64,000 nucleotides of DNA from Bradyrhizobium tropiciagri (GCF_001189845.1 NZ_LFLZ01000002.1:248001-312000); one strand, 5' to 3'; shown: positions 9,313 to 18,990, counted from the stretch's first letter. The notes: generated from the sequence alone by a model not told the origin. Translations and numbers: made by a program.

Positions 9313-10562
9313 ATGACGTTCGACACCATCATTCGCGGCGGCACCGTGGCGACAGCCTCCGACACCTTCCGGAGCGACGTCGGGATCTCGGCCGGACGGA
9401 TCACTACCCTCGGGCTTGATCTCGGCGCCGCACGGCAGGTTATCGATGCCACCGATCGCCTGGTGTTGCCAGGCGGCATCGACAGCCATGTCCATATCTC
9501 GCAGCCGAATGGCCCCCGCATCGTGATGGCCGATAATTTCGAAAGCGGCACGCGCGCTGCCGCCTTCGGCGGCAACACCATGGTGCTGCCGTTCTGCCTG
9601 CAGGAACGCGGACAGAGCCGGCGCCAAGCGGTGCGCGACTATCACGCCAAGGCCGACGGCAATTGCTGCGTCGACGTTAGCTTCCATCTCATCATCTCCG
9701 ATCCGACCGAGCAGGTGCTCGGCCAGGAACTGCCGGCGCTGATCAAGGACGGCTACACCTCGTTCAAGGTATTCATGACCTATGAGGACCTCGCGCTCAG
9801 CGATCGCCAGATCCTGGAAGTGATGTCGGTGGCGCGCGAGACCGGCGCGCTGGTGATGGTGCACGCGGAAAACTTCGATGCCATCCGCTTCCTCACCGAC
9901 CGCCTGGAACGAGCCGGCAAGACCGCGCCGCATTTCCATGGCACGTCGCGCCCGATCCCGGTCGAGCGCGAGGCCACCCACCGTGCGATTGCGCTTGCCG
10001 AGCTGATCGACGTTCCCGTCATGATCGTCCACGTTTCCAACCGCGAAGCGATGGAGGAGATTCGCCTCGCCCAGCAGCGCGGGTTGAAGGTGTTCGGCGA
10101 GACTTGTCCGCAGTATCTGGTGCTGACCGAGAAGGACATGGAGGGCCTCAACATGGAAGGCGCCAAAAATGTCTGCAGCCCCCGCCGCGCGATGCCGCAA
10201 GTCAGGTCGCCTGCAGGGAAGGTCTCCAGCAGGGCGTGTTCAGCGTGTTCTCCTCCGACCACTGCCCGTTCCGCTATGACGAGAGCGGCAAGCTCGCGCC
10301 GAGGGGGCGCACCAGCTTCCGCTGGGTGCCGAACGGCATTCCCGGTATCGAGACGCGGCTGCCGATCCTGTTTTCCGAAGGCGTCTCCAACGGACGCATC
10401 GATCTCAACCGCTTCGTCGCGCTGTCGGCGACCAACCACGCCAAGACCTACGGCCTCTATCCACGCAAGGGCACGATCGCGGTCGGCTCGGATGCGGATA
10501 TCGCGATCTGGGATCCAAAGCGCGAGGTCACGATGAGCCAGCAGATCCTGCATCACGGCGCC
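9313..10562 (+). pseudogene. D-hydantoinase/dihydropyrimidinase, frameshifted and lacking its C-terminus
   Basis: The enzyme starts at ATG 9313 (MTFDTIIRGGTVATAS). It keeps the metal motif GGIDSHVHI, the lysine region SFKVFMTYED, HAEN, and IVHVSNREA. At 10179-10183 a C-run has five bases where six would keep the frame. After the break the family sequence resumes (PPPRDAASQ, VFSSDHCPFRYDE, TSFRWVPNGIPG, ATNHAKTYGLYPRKGTIAVGS). It ends abruptly at REVTMSQQILHHG near 10560, where family members go on for roughly 60-70 residues. There it runs in frame into the deaminase. The enzyme opens dihydropyrimidine or hydantoin rings. Both the indel and the missing tail suggest loss of function, unless the C-run is a base-calling error. 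Confidence 0.85.
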
Positions 10563-11072
10563 ATAGCGGCATTGAGCCAGGAGCAAGCCGACGAGCATTT
10601 TCTGCGAAGGTCCTTTGATGTGGCGCGCCGGGCGCTCACCCATGGCAACCATCCCTTCGGCGCAATTCTGGTCGACCACGACAGGCGGGTGCTGCTTGAA
10701 GTCGAAAATGGCTTCATGCCGCCACGCGACGGCACGGCGCATGCCGAGCGGCTGCTGGCAACACAGGCCTGCGTGACCCTTCCAGCCGGCGTCTTGCGCC
10801 AAGCAACGCTTTATTCTTCTGCGGAACCTTGCGCCATGTGTGCGGGCGCAATCTATTGGGCAGGCATCGGCCGGGTCGTCTATGGCCTGAGTGAGCATGC
10901 ATTGCGCGAACTCACCGGCGACCACCCCGAGAATCCAACGCTCAACCTCCCTTGCCGCGAGGTATTCGGCAGCGGACAGCGCCCGACCGAAATCGTCGGA
11001 CCCCTGCTTGAGACGGAGGCCGCGGCACTCCATCAAGACGTCTGGCAACGCAACCGAACCAGCGAAGCTTAA
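10533..11072 (+). CDS. CMP/dCMP-type zinc nucleobase deaminase, joined in frame to the hydantoinase tail
   Basis: The domain starts near SQEQADEHFLRRSFDVA and has the zinc motifs HAE (TAHAERLL) and PCxxC (SAEPCAMCAGAIYW) of the cytidine-deaminase superfamily, closest in feel to guanine or nucleoside deaminases. No stop separates it from the hydantoinase. Possible independent starts are ATG 10533, which lies within the hydantoinase part, and TTG 10572. The ATA at 10563-10565 sits where a native Met might be expected. I infer a deletion that fused the two genes, not an evolved bifunctional enzyme. The predicted reaction is hydrolytic removal of an exocyclic amino group from a purine or pyrimidine. 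Confidence 0.75.
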   Translation: MSQQILHHGAIAALSQEQADEHFLRRSFDVARRALTHGNHPFGAILVDHDRRVLLEVENGFMPPRDGTAHAERLLATQACVTLPAGVLRQATLYSSAEPCAMCAGAIYWAGIGRVVYGLSEHALRELTGDHPENPTLNLPCREVFGSGQRPTEIVGPLLETEAAALHQDVWQRNRTSEA

Positions 11073-11090
11073 TTCCCTTGCCCGGCAATA

Positions 11091-11125
11091 GAAAAATGGC
11101 GCCGCGGGGAGCATCGCGGCGCCAT
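11091..11125 (-). terminator. intrinsic terminator of the Tsx-like gene
   Basis: A perfect 11-bp stem, ATGGCGCCGCG at 11096-11106 with its complement at 11115-11125, has an 8-base loop. On the minus strand it is followed by TTTTTC. It lies 31 bases beyond the porin stop and could also slow readthrough from the convergent deaminase gene. Confidence 0.8.
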
Positions 11126-11156
11126 CAGTGCCACCCGGTGGAACGGTCCAGGTGGA

Positions 11157-12254
11157 TCAGAACTTCACGCTGATGCCGGAATAGAGCGATTCCTCGGTGC
11201 AGGAATTATTGCTGACGCCGGCAGCGACGTTACAGACGACACTCTTGGCGTGGTCGAGGCCGAACTTGTTCTGCCAATAGCGATAGGCCACCCAGACGTC
11301 GACGAAGTGTGAGTATTTCGGACCCCAGAACGCCTTGCTCGCGTCGAAGGTCAGGCGGATCGGCTCGGAGTTGAGCTCGACCGCCGTGCTGACGTTGGTG
11401 ACCGGATTGAAGGCCATCGGCTCGTTCTCGGTGCCCTTCTTGCCGTACCAGCCGGCGCGGCCGCTGATCGAGAAATACTGCATGTTCTCGGGCAGGAAGC
11501 CGAGATCCATATAGTAGTTTACCTCGACGGCCCAGGTCGGCTTGAATTTGGTGTTGCCGTCGATGAGGCACGTCACGCCCGGTACACCCGGTCCGAACAG
11601 ACCGCACTGGTCGAACGCGTTGTGATTGGAGAACTCGTAGTACATCAACGGCGACACGTTGATGTAACCCTTGTAGGGAAGATTGAATTCGAACTGGAGA
11701 CCGGCAACGACGTCACGCTTGGCCGGCGCGAGGAAGTTGTTCTCCGTGTTGGCGTCCATGCCGACTTCGAACGAGATATTGTTCAGCGGCCCCATGCTGA
11801 ACGCCTTGGTGTTGAAGATCTGATTCCAGCCGAAGGTCGACCGGAACAGGCCGTAGATCTCGGTGGCGCCGGCGCAGGTGGCTGGAGCTCCGGTGATGGT
11901 CACGCCGACATTCGAGCACGGCGACGCCGGGTCGTTGTGATCCGACTTGTACATCGAGATTGTGAAAAAGTTCTGGCCATAGGCCCAGATGTCGAAGTGC
12001 GTGAAGGAGTAGACCTGCTTTGCGGTCTTTCCGTTGATGCTACCGTCGGGACGAACGGAGAAGACGCCGGGATCGGTACCGGAGAAGATGTACGAATAGG
12101 TCACGCGGTCGTCGATGACCAGAAAGAACGGCAGGTCGGCGGCCGGCTTGGGCGCCTTGACCGGCAGATCGGCAGCGCTTGCAAGGTTAGTGGCTGCCGG
12201 TATCAGCCCGAGCGATAGCGCGGCAGCTGACAAGGTTCGGCGGAAATTGAACAT
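11157..12254 (-). CDS. Tsx-like nucleoside-specific outer-membrane channel
   Basis: An outer-membrane beta-barrel of about 365 residues. ATG 12254 is preferred over the upstream TTG because a G-rich ribosome site precedes it. The signal peptide ends at ASA, followed by ADLPVKAPKP, a leader common in Bradyrhizobium porins. Features of the Tsx family are the early DDRVTYSYIFSG, FTHFDIWAYGQNFF, LFRSTFGWNQIF, alternating aromatic strands, and a C-terminal Phe (YSGISVKF). Four cysteines in the surface-loop regions could form disulfides. It stands alone between its terminator and a 556-base gap facing the nucleoside ABC operon, so I infer nucleoside or nucleobase entry across the outer membrane. 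Confidence 0.8.
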   Translation of the reverse strand: MFNFRRTLSAAALSLGLIPAATNLASAADLPVKAPKPAADLPFFLVIDDRVTYSYIFSGTDPGVFSVRPDGSINGKTAKQVYSFTHFDIWAYGQNFFTISMYKSDHNDPASPCSNVGVTITGAPATCAGATEIYGLFRSTFGWNQIFNTKAFSMGPLNNISFEVGMDANTENNFLAPAKRDVVAGLQFEFNLPYKGYINVSPLMYYEFSNHNAFDQCGLFGPGVPGVTCLIDGNTKFKPTWAVEVNYYMDLGFLPENMQYFSISGRAGWYGKKGTENEPMAFNPVTNVSTAVELNSEPIRLTFDASKAFWGPKYSHFVDVWVAYRYWQNKFGLDHAKSVVCNVAAGVSNNSCTEESLYSGISVKF

Positions 12255-12810
12255 CGTGAAGACCCCCAAAGTGAAGCGTCAGGAATTCAGGCTTCAATGA
12301 GAGCCTCGCGCAGCTTGGGGGCGGACAGGAAGCCTGAAGTTTTTTCAGCTGCTGATGCGAGTTTGATCAACAACCACCGCGAGTTGGTCCGGTTTGATCG
12401 GATCTGGCGAGCCAAAAATTTTGCTTCGACTAAATTCAGAACTTTTCAAATTATGCCCGTCATTGTTCGGCTTCCGCGACATTTCCGCGCAACGCACGGA
12501 GCGCCGTCGACACGCGAAAAAGCCAGACAAAACCGCGTCATCGCGCTCTGCTCAAATTTCCGCCATCGATGCCTACCCCTGTGCGAATTGGGTCGACAGT
12601 CACAATTCTGCAACAGCGAGGTTCGGGTGCATGGCCGGCCGACGGCCAAGTCGCGCTGCGCCACGCACCGCCGACGCCCCCGTGGATTTACGGAAAAGCT
12701 CAACTATGCCGAAGGCTTGAGCAGCCGGTGGCGCTTTTTCGCTACTTACGTATGCAGGAAAACTGGCTCACTATTGTCGCTCCCTCTCCTCATGAACGCG
12801 ATATCCACGG
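12255..12810. other. divergent regulatory gap between Tsx-like gene and nucleoside ABC operon
   Basis: There are 556 bases with no credible gene; the open frames here are Arg/Pro-rich shadows. A 10-bp inverted repeat pairs TTCAGGCTTC (12286-12295) with GAAGCCTGAA (12329-12338) and is followed by a T-run on the plus strand. It would lie in the 5' leader of the channel mRNA. No known riboswitch consensus was recognised. Confidence 0.5.
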
Positions 12811-14382
12811 ATGCGAGACACGACATCGGCCGCGCCGCACACGAGTGCCACGCCGCTCTTGCAGACGGTCGGCCTGACCAAGCGATACGGGTCGTTTCTC
12901 GCCAACGACAAGATCGATCTCGACGTCTGGCCGCAGCAGATCCACGCACTGCTCGGCGAGAACGGCGCAGGCAAGTCCACTCTCGTCAAGGCCATCTACG
13001 GTCTGGTTCAACCCAGCGATGGCGGACTGCGCTGGGAGGGCCAGACCATGGTGCTGTCGGGTCCGTCGCAGGCTCGCGCCCGCGGCATCGGCATGGTGTT
13101 TCAGCACTTCTCGCTGTTCGAAAACCTCACCGTTGCCGAGAACGTGGCACTCGGCCTCGATGGCAAGGAATCGTTCAAGGAGATGTCCGCGCGGCTTCAG
13201 CAGGTATCCCGCAGCTATGGGCTTCCGCTCGATCCCAAGCGCGAGGTCTGGCAGCTTTCGGTGGGCGAACGTCAACGCATCGAGATCGTACGCGCATTGA
13301 TGCAGAATCCCAAATTTCTCATCCTGGACGAGCCAACCGCGGTGCTGACGCCGCAGGAAGCCGACCAACTGTTCGTCGTGCTCGAGCGCCTCAAGAGCGA
13401 AGGGCGTGCAATTCTCTATATCAGCCACAAGCTCGAAGAAGTGAGAAGGCTGTGCGACACGGCAACCATCCTGCGCGGCGGCAAGAAGGTCTCGACTTGC
13501 AATCCCAAAGCGGAGACGGCCGCCTCGCTGGCGCGCATGATGGTCGGCACCGAAATCAAGCAAGTGAAGCCGGCGGCAAGCCGGGAGATCACCGTGCCGC
13601 GGCTGGTCATCAACGATCTCAACCTCGAACCCGAAGATCCGCATGGCGTGCACCTCAGGGACATCTCAATGGAGCTCAGAGGTGGTGAAATCCTGGGCAT
13701 TGCCGGCGTGGCCGGGAACGGACAGGACGAGTTGTTTGCGGCATTGTCGGGCGAGCGGCTCGCCCGCGACCCCGGTACGATCGTGATCGAAGGAATCGCT
13801 GCCGGACATCTGTCGATAAGCCGGCGGCGCAAGCTAGGAGCAGCCTTTGTGCCCGAAGAGCGTCTGGGTCACGGGACTGCGCCGCGCATGAGGCTTTCGG
13901 AGAATGCCCTGCTGACCGGACACGCCGCCGGCAACATGGTGCAGCACGGTTTCGTCAACACGGCGGCTACGCTGAATGCCGTCGACCGGGCGACGGAGAC
14001 TTTCGACGTGCGCAAGGCAAAGCGTGATCCGGAAGCTGCGAGCCTATCAGGCGGCAACCTTCAGAAATTCATCGTCGGACGCGAGATCCTGCGCAATCCG
14101 GCCGTGCTGGTCGTCAGTCAGCCGACCTGGGGCGTCGATGCCGGTGCGGCTGCCGTGATCCGCCAGGCCTTGCTCGATCTTGCGGCCGCCGGCGCCGCAG
14201 TGCTGGTGACGAGCCAGGATCTCGACGAACTCATCGAAATCTCCGACCGGATTGCGGTGATGTTTCACGGTCGCCTGTCCGCATCGCTGCCGACGGCGGA
14301 GGCCAGCCGCGAGAAGCTCGGCCTGTTGATGGGCGGCAGCAGCCTCGAAACAAAGGAGCAGGCGCATGCAGCTGATACTTGA
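12811..14382 (+). CDS. ABC transporter ATP-binding protein for nucleosides (BMP/NupO type), two ATPase domains
   Basis: A 523-residue double ATPase. The first domain has Walker A GENGAGKST near residue 49, the unusual signature QLSVGERQRIEIVRAL and Walker B FLILDEPTAVLTPQEA. The second domain, starting about residue 265, has a weak Walker A (GVAGNGQDE) and signature SLSGGNLQKFIVGREI, as in sugar and nucleoside importers of this class. Two permeases follow; the first overlaps by 17 bases. The binding protein at 16.4 kb completes the transporter. The first few residues from ATG 12811 are low in family character and could be trimmed. Confidence 0.9.
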   Translation: MRDTTSAAPHTSATPLLQTVGLTKRYGSFLANDKIDLDVWPQQIHALLGENGAGKSTLVKAIYGLVQPSDGGLRWEGQTMVLSGPSQARARGIGMVFQHFSLFENLTVAENVALGLDGKESFKEMSARLQQVSRSYGLPLDPKREVWQLSVGERQRIEIVRALMQNPKFLILDEPTAVLTPQEADQLFVVLERLKSEGRAILYISHKLEEVRRLCDTATILRGGKKVSTCNPKAETAASLARMMVGTEIKQVKPAASREITVPRLVINDLNLEPEDPHGVHLRDISMELRGGEILGIAGVAGNGQDELFAALSGERLARDPGTIVIEGIAAGHLSISRRRKLGAAFVPEERLGHGTAPRMRLSENALLTGHAAGNMVQHGFVNTAATLNAVDRATETFDVRKAKRDPEAASLSGGNLQKFIVGREILRNPAVLVVSQPTWGVDAGAAAVIRQALLDLAAAGAAVLVTSQDLDELIEISDRIAVMFHGRLSASLPTAEASREKLGLLMGGSSLETKEQAHAADT

Positions 14383-15457
14383 GAAGCGCGCCGAGCGGTC
14401 GAAGACGGTCGCGCTGGCGTCCCCGCTGATCGCGATCGGGCTCACGATCGTCACCATGACCATCCTGTTCATGGTCCTCGGCAAGAATCCGATCTCGGCG
14501 CTCTACGTCTATTTCATCGTACCGCTCGCCGACGGCTACTCGCTGCAAGAGATCGCCGTGAAAGCGACCCCGCTGGTGATGATCGCGATCGGTCTGTCGC
14601 TTTGCTACCTCGCCAATGCCTGGAACATCGGCGCAGAGGGCCAGTTCCTGATGGGCGCGGTCGCAGGAAGCTGGATTGCGGTGAAAACGCAGGGGACGGG
14701 GGCCGGCCATTGGGTGCTGCCGGCGATGCTGTTGCTCGGCGCCCTCGCCGGCGCGCTCTACGCCCTGATCCCCGCAATCTGCAAGGTCAGGTTCGGCGCC
14801 AGCGAGATCCTGACCTCGCTGATGCTGGTCTACGTGGTCGACCTGTTGCTCGACTATCTGGTCCGCGGACCCTGGCGCGATCCGCAAGGCTTCAACTTTC
14901 CGACCACCGCCGAGTTCGACCCGGTCGCCACGGTGCCGACGCTGATCGAGGGCGGCCGACTGCATCTGGGCTCCATCCTGGCACTGGTCGTAGTAGCCGC
15001 CGGGGCCGTACTGCTCGGCAAGACCATCAAGGGGTTCGAAATCCGCGTGGTGGGCGCAGCGCCCCGTGCGGCCCGTTTTGGCGGATTCAACGCCAATCAA
15101 CTCATCCTGCTGACGTTTGCGATCTCAGGTGCGCTTTCGGGGCTCGCCGGGATCATCGAGGTCGCAGGCCCGGTCGGCCATCTCCAACCGGGCATCTCGC
15201 CGGGCTACGGCTTCACCGCTATCATCGTGGCTTTCCTCGGCCGCCTGAATCCGATTGGAATATTAATTGCAGGGCTTTTTCTCGCACTGACCTTCATAGG
15301 CGGCGAGCAGGCGCAGATCACCATGAAAATCCCATTGGACGTCACCAAGGTTTTCCAGGGAATCCTGCTGTTCTACGTGCTCGCCTGCGATTCCCTCATT
15401 CTCTATCGCTTCCGCATCGTTTCGTCGTCTCCGCAGGTGGCACGTGGAGCTCACTGA
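14366..15457 (+). CDS. ABC transporter permease for nucleosides (NupP type)
   Basis: A 363-residue inner-membrane protein with about nine hydrophobic segments, of the BPD_transp_2 class. Visible family features are ATPLVMIAIGLSLCYLANAWNIGAEGQF and the later GISPGYGFTAIIVAFLGRLNPIGI. It starts inside the ATPase gene and its end overlaps the next permease by 14 bases, so the three are translationally coupled. Confidence 0.88.
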   Translation: MQLILEKRAERSKTVALASPLIAIGLTIVTMTILFMVLGKNPISALYVYFIVPLADGYSLQEIAVKATPLVMIAIGLSLCYLANAWNIGAEGQFLMGAVAGSWIAVKTQGTGAGHWVLPAMLLLGALAGALYALIPAICKVRFGASEILTSLMLVYVVDLLLDYLVRGPWRDPQGFNFPTTAEFDPVATVPTLIEGGRLHLGSILALVVVAAGAVLLGKTIKGFEIRVVGAAPRAARFGGFNANQLILLTFAISGALSGLAGIIEVAGPVGHLQPGISPGYGFTAIIVAFLGRLNPIGILIAGLFLALTFIGGEQAQITMKIPLDVTKVFQGILLFYVLACDSLILYRFRIVSSSPQVARGAH

Positions 15458-16361
15458 AGCCATCATCCTGTCGGTGCTTGCGGCATCGACACCCCTGTTG
15501 CTGGCAGCGACCGGTGAACTGGTGGCCGAGCGCTCCGGCGTGCTCAATCTCGGCGTCGAGGGCATGATGATCGTCGGTGCCGCATGCGCCTTCGGCGGGG
15601 CGTGGCTGACCGGCTCGATCATCATCGGCGCGCTCTGCGGCATGTTTGCCGGCGTGCTGATGTCGCTGCTGTTTGCCGCGATGGCGCTCGGTCTTGCGGT
15701 CAACCAGGTCGCCACCGGTCTGGCGCTGACCATCTTCGGCGTCGGCTTGTCGGGCCTGATCGGCGCACGCTTCGTCGGCGAACGGATTACACCGGCGCCG
15801 CATCTCCATATCCCCTACGTCAGCGACATTCCGCTGATCGGACACATCCTGTTCGGCGAGGATGGATTCGTCTATCTATCGCTGGCGCTGGTCGTGGCGG
15901 TGTGGTGGTTCCTGTACCGGATGCGGGCCGGGCTGATCCTGCGAGCCTGCGGCGACAACCACGTCTCGGCGCACGCGCTGGGCTATCCGGTGCTGAAGAT
16001 CCGGATGTATGCCGTGATGTTCGGCGGCGCCTGCGCCGGGCTTGCCGGCGCCTATCTGCCGCTCGCCTACACGCCGTTCTTCATTCCGGGCATGACCGCC
16101 GGCCGCGGCTGGATTGCGCTCGCGCTGACGGTTTTTGCCTCCTGGTTGCCCGGCCGGCTGGTGATCGGAGCCTATCTGTTCGGTGCGGTGACTATTCTAC
16201 AATTGCACGCACAGGGCGCCGGAATCGGCATTCCGTCTCAATTCATGTCGTCCCTGCCCTATCTCGCAACGGTGATCGTGCTGGTGCTGCTGTCGCGCGC
16301 GCGGACCGGCGGTTCAACCGCGCCTGCGGCGCTCGGCACCGTATTCGTACCGGATCGCTGA
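15444..16361 (+). CDS. ABC transporter permease for nucleosides (NupQ type)
   Basis: The second permease, 305 residues, starts at GTG 15444 (MELTEAIILSVLAASTPLLLA). The conserved VLNLGVEGMMIVGA and the C-terminal TAGRGWIALALTVFASW identify the YufQ/NupQ-like half of this importer class. It is followed after 76 bases by the binding protein. Confidence 0.88.
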   Translation: MELTEAIILSVLAASTPLLLAATGELVAERSGVLNLGVEGMMIVGAACAFGGAWLTGSIIIGALCGMFAGVLMSLLFAAMALGLAVNQVATGLALTIFGVGLSGLIGARFVGERITPAPHLHIPYVSDIPLIGHILFGEDGFVYLSLALVVAVWWFLYRMRAGLILRACGDNHVSAHALGYPVLKIRMYAVMFGGACAGLAGAYLPLAYTPFFIPGMTAGRGWIALALTVFASWLPGRLVIGAYLFGAVTILQLHAQGAGIGIPSQFMSSLPYLATVIVLVLLSRARTGGSTAPAALGTVFVPDR

Positions 16362-16437
16362 CATCCGTTTCCGGGCGGGCGCGATGGGGGGCGCCGTCCA
16401 GGATTGTGGTTCACCCCGCACTTGGAGGACATTCACG

Positions 16438-17517
16438 ATGAATAGGAACTTGCTTGGGGCCGCCGCAGCGCTTCTGATCGCCGGAAGCCTGACGAGCAGC
16501 GCCGTCGCGGCTGACAAGCTGAAGGTGGGGTTCATCTATCTCGGACCGGTTGGGGATCTCGGCTGGACCTACCAGCATGAACTTGCCCGACAGGCGCTGG
16601 TGAAGGAGCTCGGCGACAAGATCGAAACCACCTTCCTCGAAAACGTCCCGGAAGGCCCCGACGCCGAGCGCGCTGTCGAGCAGCTCGTCCGCGCCGGCAA
16701 CAAGCTGATCTTCACCACCTCATTCGGCTACATGGACCCCACGCTGAAAGTGGCGAAGAAATATCCCAACGTGCACTTCGAGCACTGCTCCGGTTACAAG
16801 CGCGACAACAACATGGCGACCTACTCGGCGCGCTGGTACCAGGGTCGTTACATCCAGGGAGAAATCGCAGCCAAGATGTCAAAGGCCGGCGTGCTCGGCT
16901 ATATCGGTTCGTTCCCTATCCCTGAAGTCGTCTCGGGTATCAATGCGACCATGATCGGCGCGCAGACGATCAATCCAAACATCAAGGTCAAGATCATCTG
17001 GGTCAACTCGTGGTTCGATCCGGGCAAGGAGGCCGATGCCGCCAAGGCGTTGCTCGATCAAGGCGCCGACATCATCATGCAGCACACCGATTCGCCCGCC
17101 GCGATGCAGATCGCAAGCGAGCGCGGCAAACTTGCATTCGGCCAGGATTCCGAGATGATCAAGTTTGGCCCCAAGTCACAGCTCACCTCGATCCTCGACA
17201 CATGGGCCCCCTACTACATCGAGCGCGTCAAGGCGGAGCTCGACGGCACCTGGAAGTCCGGAGATGTTTGGGGCGGCCTCGAGACCAAGATGTTCGAAAT
17301 GGCGCCCTACACGAACATGCCGGACGACGTCAAGAAAATGGCCGAAGATACCCAGGCTGCGATCACCGCCGGCAAGCTGCATCCGTTCAAGTGTCCGGTT
17401 GTCGGCCAGGACGGCAAGGAGGTCGAATGCAAGGGCGGCGATCACCTCGAAGATGGCCAGATCCTGGGCATGAATTTCTATGTCAAGGGTATCGACGACA
17501 AGCTTCCCGGCAAGTGA
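16438..17517 (+). CDS. BMP family ABC substrate-binding protein (purine nucleoside or nucleobase)
   Basis: A periplasmic protein of 359 residues. ATG 16438 follows TTGGAGGACATTCACG, a good ribosome site, and opens a signal peptide that ends at SSAVAA. The mature part has the BMP/PnrA pattern KVGFIYLGPVGDLGWTYQHE, FTTSFGYMDP, and a late C-terminal WKSGDVWGGLETK. The family in bacteria binds purine nucleosides or related compounds; the neighbouring deaminase and xanthine dehydrogenase point to a purine base or nucleoside. An early-Cys pattern typical of lipoproteins is absent, so it should be soluble. Confidence 0.88.
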   Translation: MNRNLLGAAAALLIAGSLTSSAVAADKLKVGFIYLGPVGDLGWTYQHELARQALVKELGDKIETTFLENVPEGPDAERAVEQLVRAGNKLIFTTSFGYMDPTLKVAKKYPNVHFEHCSGYKRDNNMATYSARWYQGRYIQGEIAAKMSKAGVLGYIGSFPIPEVVSGINATMIGAQTINPNIKVKIIWVNSWFDPGKEADAAKALLDQGADIIMQHTDSPAAMQIASERGKLAFGQDSEMIKFGPKSQLTSILDTWAPYYIERVKAELDGTWKSGDVWGGLETKMFEMAPYTNMPDDVKKMAEDTQAAITAGKLHPFKCPVVGQDGKEVECKGGDHLEDGQILGMNFYVKGIDDKLPGK

Positions 17518-17537
17518 GCGATCGCCCGATGATAAAT

Positions 17538-17556
17538 CCCTCCCCTCAGGGGAGGG
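17538..17556 (+). terminator. hairpin after the nucleoside importer operon
   Basis: CCCTCCCC and GGGGAGGG form an 8-bp stem with a TCA loop, 20 bases after the binding-protein stop. Only a short T-stretch follows, so termination may be partial. Confidence 0.5.
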
Positions 17557-17604
17557 ACCTTTCAATGCAACTCTCGGAAAGGATCATGTTCGAGCAAGGA
17601 GCTG

Positions 17605-17641
17605 AAGCGCGATGACCATTCTTTTCAATCTCATCGCGCTT
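17605..17641. repeat. 11-bp inverted repeat between convergent genes
   Basis: AAGCGCGATGA (17605-17615) pairs perfectly with 17631-17641 across a 15-base loop. It touches the stop codon of the minus-strand deaminase gene. It could act as a bidirectional transcript end, although no T-run follows on either strand. Confidence 0.55.
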
Positions 17642-18990
17642 TAGCCGGTCTGCATCGCCCGGGCAGCGGCGCTGTGACGACGGATCAGATCGGTGACATC
17701 GAGGCCCGGGATCGCTCCGTCGATCACGGTCCAATGACCGCCTACCATGACGCGATCGGCACGATACGCGCCGCACAGGACGAGAGCGGCAAGCGGATCA
17801 CCGTATCCGGAGAAGCGCAGTTCGTCCGGCTTGAACAGTGCGAGATCGGCCGCCTTGCCGACCGCGATTTCACCCAGTTCGGGCCGCCCGACGCAAGCCG
17901 CGGAGCCCCTGGTTGCCCATCGCAGCGCATCGATGTGACTGACGCGATTGACGCCGTACCGCGCCCGCTGCAACAGGAACGCCGCGCGCACTTCCTGCAT
18001 CAAATTCGATCCATCGTTGGAGGCGGAACCGTCGACGCCAAGCCCGATTCCGACGCCGGCCTCCTCCATCTCGCAGACCGGGCAGCAGCCGGACGCCAAG
18101 ACCTGGTTGCTGCATGCGCAATGGCTGATCGTCGTCCCTGCCCTGCCAAGCCGCACCATCTCGCCTGAATTGAAATGAACGCCGTGGGCAAGCCAGGTGC
18201 GCGAATTGAGCCAGCCGCATTGTTCGAGATAGTCCAACGGGCGACAGCGGTATATGTCCTCGCAAAACCTGTTCTCGTCCTCGGTCTCGGCGAGATGTGT
18301 GTGCAGGCGAACGTCGAGCTTGTCGGCAAGCTCCGCCGTCTTGCGCATCAGCGACGTTGTCACCGAGAACGGCGAGCACGGCGCCAGCGCAATCTGCACC
18401 ATCGCATTCTCGCCGCGCTGATGATGTCGAGAGACGACGCGCTCGCTGTCGGCCAGGATCGTGTCCTCGTCCTGCACCACACTGTCGGGCGGCAAGCCGC
18501 CATCGCGCTGCGACAGGTTCATCGAGCCGCGCGTGAGCAGCACGCGCATGCCGAGTTGCCTGGCCACCTCGACCTCGATGTCGATGGCGTCCTCCAGCCC
18601 CGCGGGAAACACATAATGATGATCGGTTGTCGTGGTGCAGCCCGAGAGCAGCAATTCCGACATCGCCACCTTGACGCCAAGTTCCAGCGAGCCCGGCGTC
18701 AGTCGTGCCCACACCGGATAGAGCGCCTCAAGCCAGGGAAACAGCTCGCGATCGAGGGCTGCAGGTAGGGCACGCGTCAGGGTCTGGTAGAAATGGTGAT
18801 GGGTGTTGATCAGGCCCGGCAGGACGACATGCGCGCTGGCATCAAAGATCACCGCGTCGGCGGCCGCAGCTTCGCGGCCACGGCCAACCAGTTCGACGAT
18901 CTTGCCATGACGGACGACAACGCCGCGTTCGGCCCCGTCGGCCAGGATGGAGAGTGGATCCTTGATCCAGATCGGTTGCGTTTCAGCCAT
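17641..18990 (-). CDS. 8-oxoguanine deaminase-like amidohydrolase
   Basis: A 449-residue enzyme of the AtzB/TrzN-like amidohydrolase branch. The metal motifs are NTHHHFYQTLTRALP, HTHLAETEDE, AHGVHF and LGVDGSASNDGSN, the last being typical of 8-oxoguanine deaminases. I start it at ATG 18990 (MAETQPIWIKDPLSIL); the frame is open to 19029. The reaction would convert 8-oxoguanine (or a related aminopurine) to urate plus ammonia. It is convergent with the nucleoside importer and divergent from the xanthine dehydrogenase operon, which begins 119 bases away, so it fits purine breakdown well. Confidence 0.82.
   Translation of the reverse strand: MAETQPIWIKDPLSILADGAERGVVVRHGKIVELVGRGREAAAADAVIFDASAHVVLPGLINTHHHFYQTLTRALPAALDRELFPWLEALYPVWARLTPGSLELGVKVAMSELLLSGCTTTTDHHYVFPAGLEDAIDIEVEVARQLGMRVLLTRGSMNLSQRDGGLPPDSVVQDEDTILADSERVVSRHHQRGENAMVQIALAPCSPFSVTTSLMRKTAELADKLDVRLHTHLAETEDENRFCEDIYRCRPLDYLEQCGWLNSRTWLAHGVHFNSGEMVRLGRAGTTISHCACSNQVLASGCCPVCEMEEAGVGIGLGVDGSASNDGSNLMQEVRAAFLLQRARYGVNRVSHIDALRWATRGSAACVGRPELGEIAVGKAADLALFKPDELRFSGYGDPLAALVLCGAYRADRVMVGGHWTVIDGAIPGLDVTDLIRRHSAAARAMQTG

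Noticed and set aside
9313..11072. A designed bifunctional hydantoinase-deaminase enzyme
   Set aside because: The missing hydantoinase tail and the frameshift upstream make a deletion scar more likely than a working fusion.
12297..13688. 463-codon plus-strand frame overlapping the nucleoside ATPase
   Set aside because: It is another frame of the ATPase gene, whose Walker motifs are in the frame starting at 12811.
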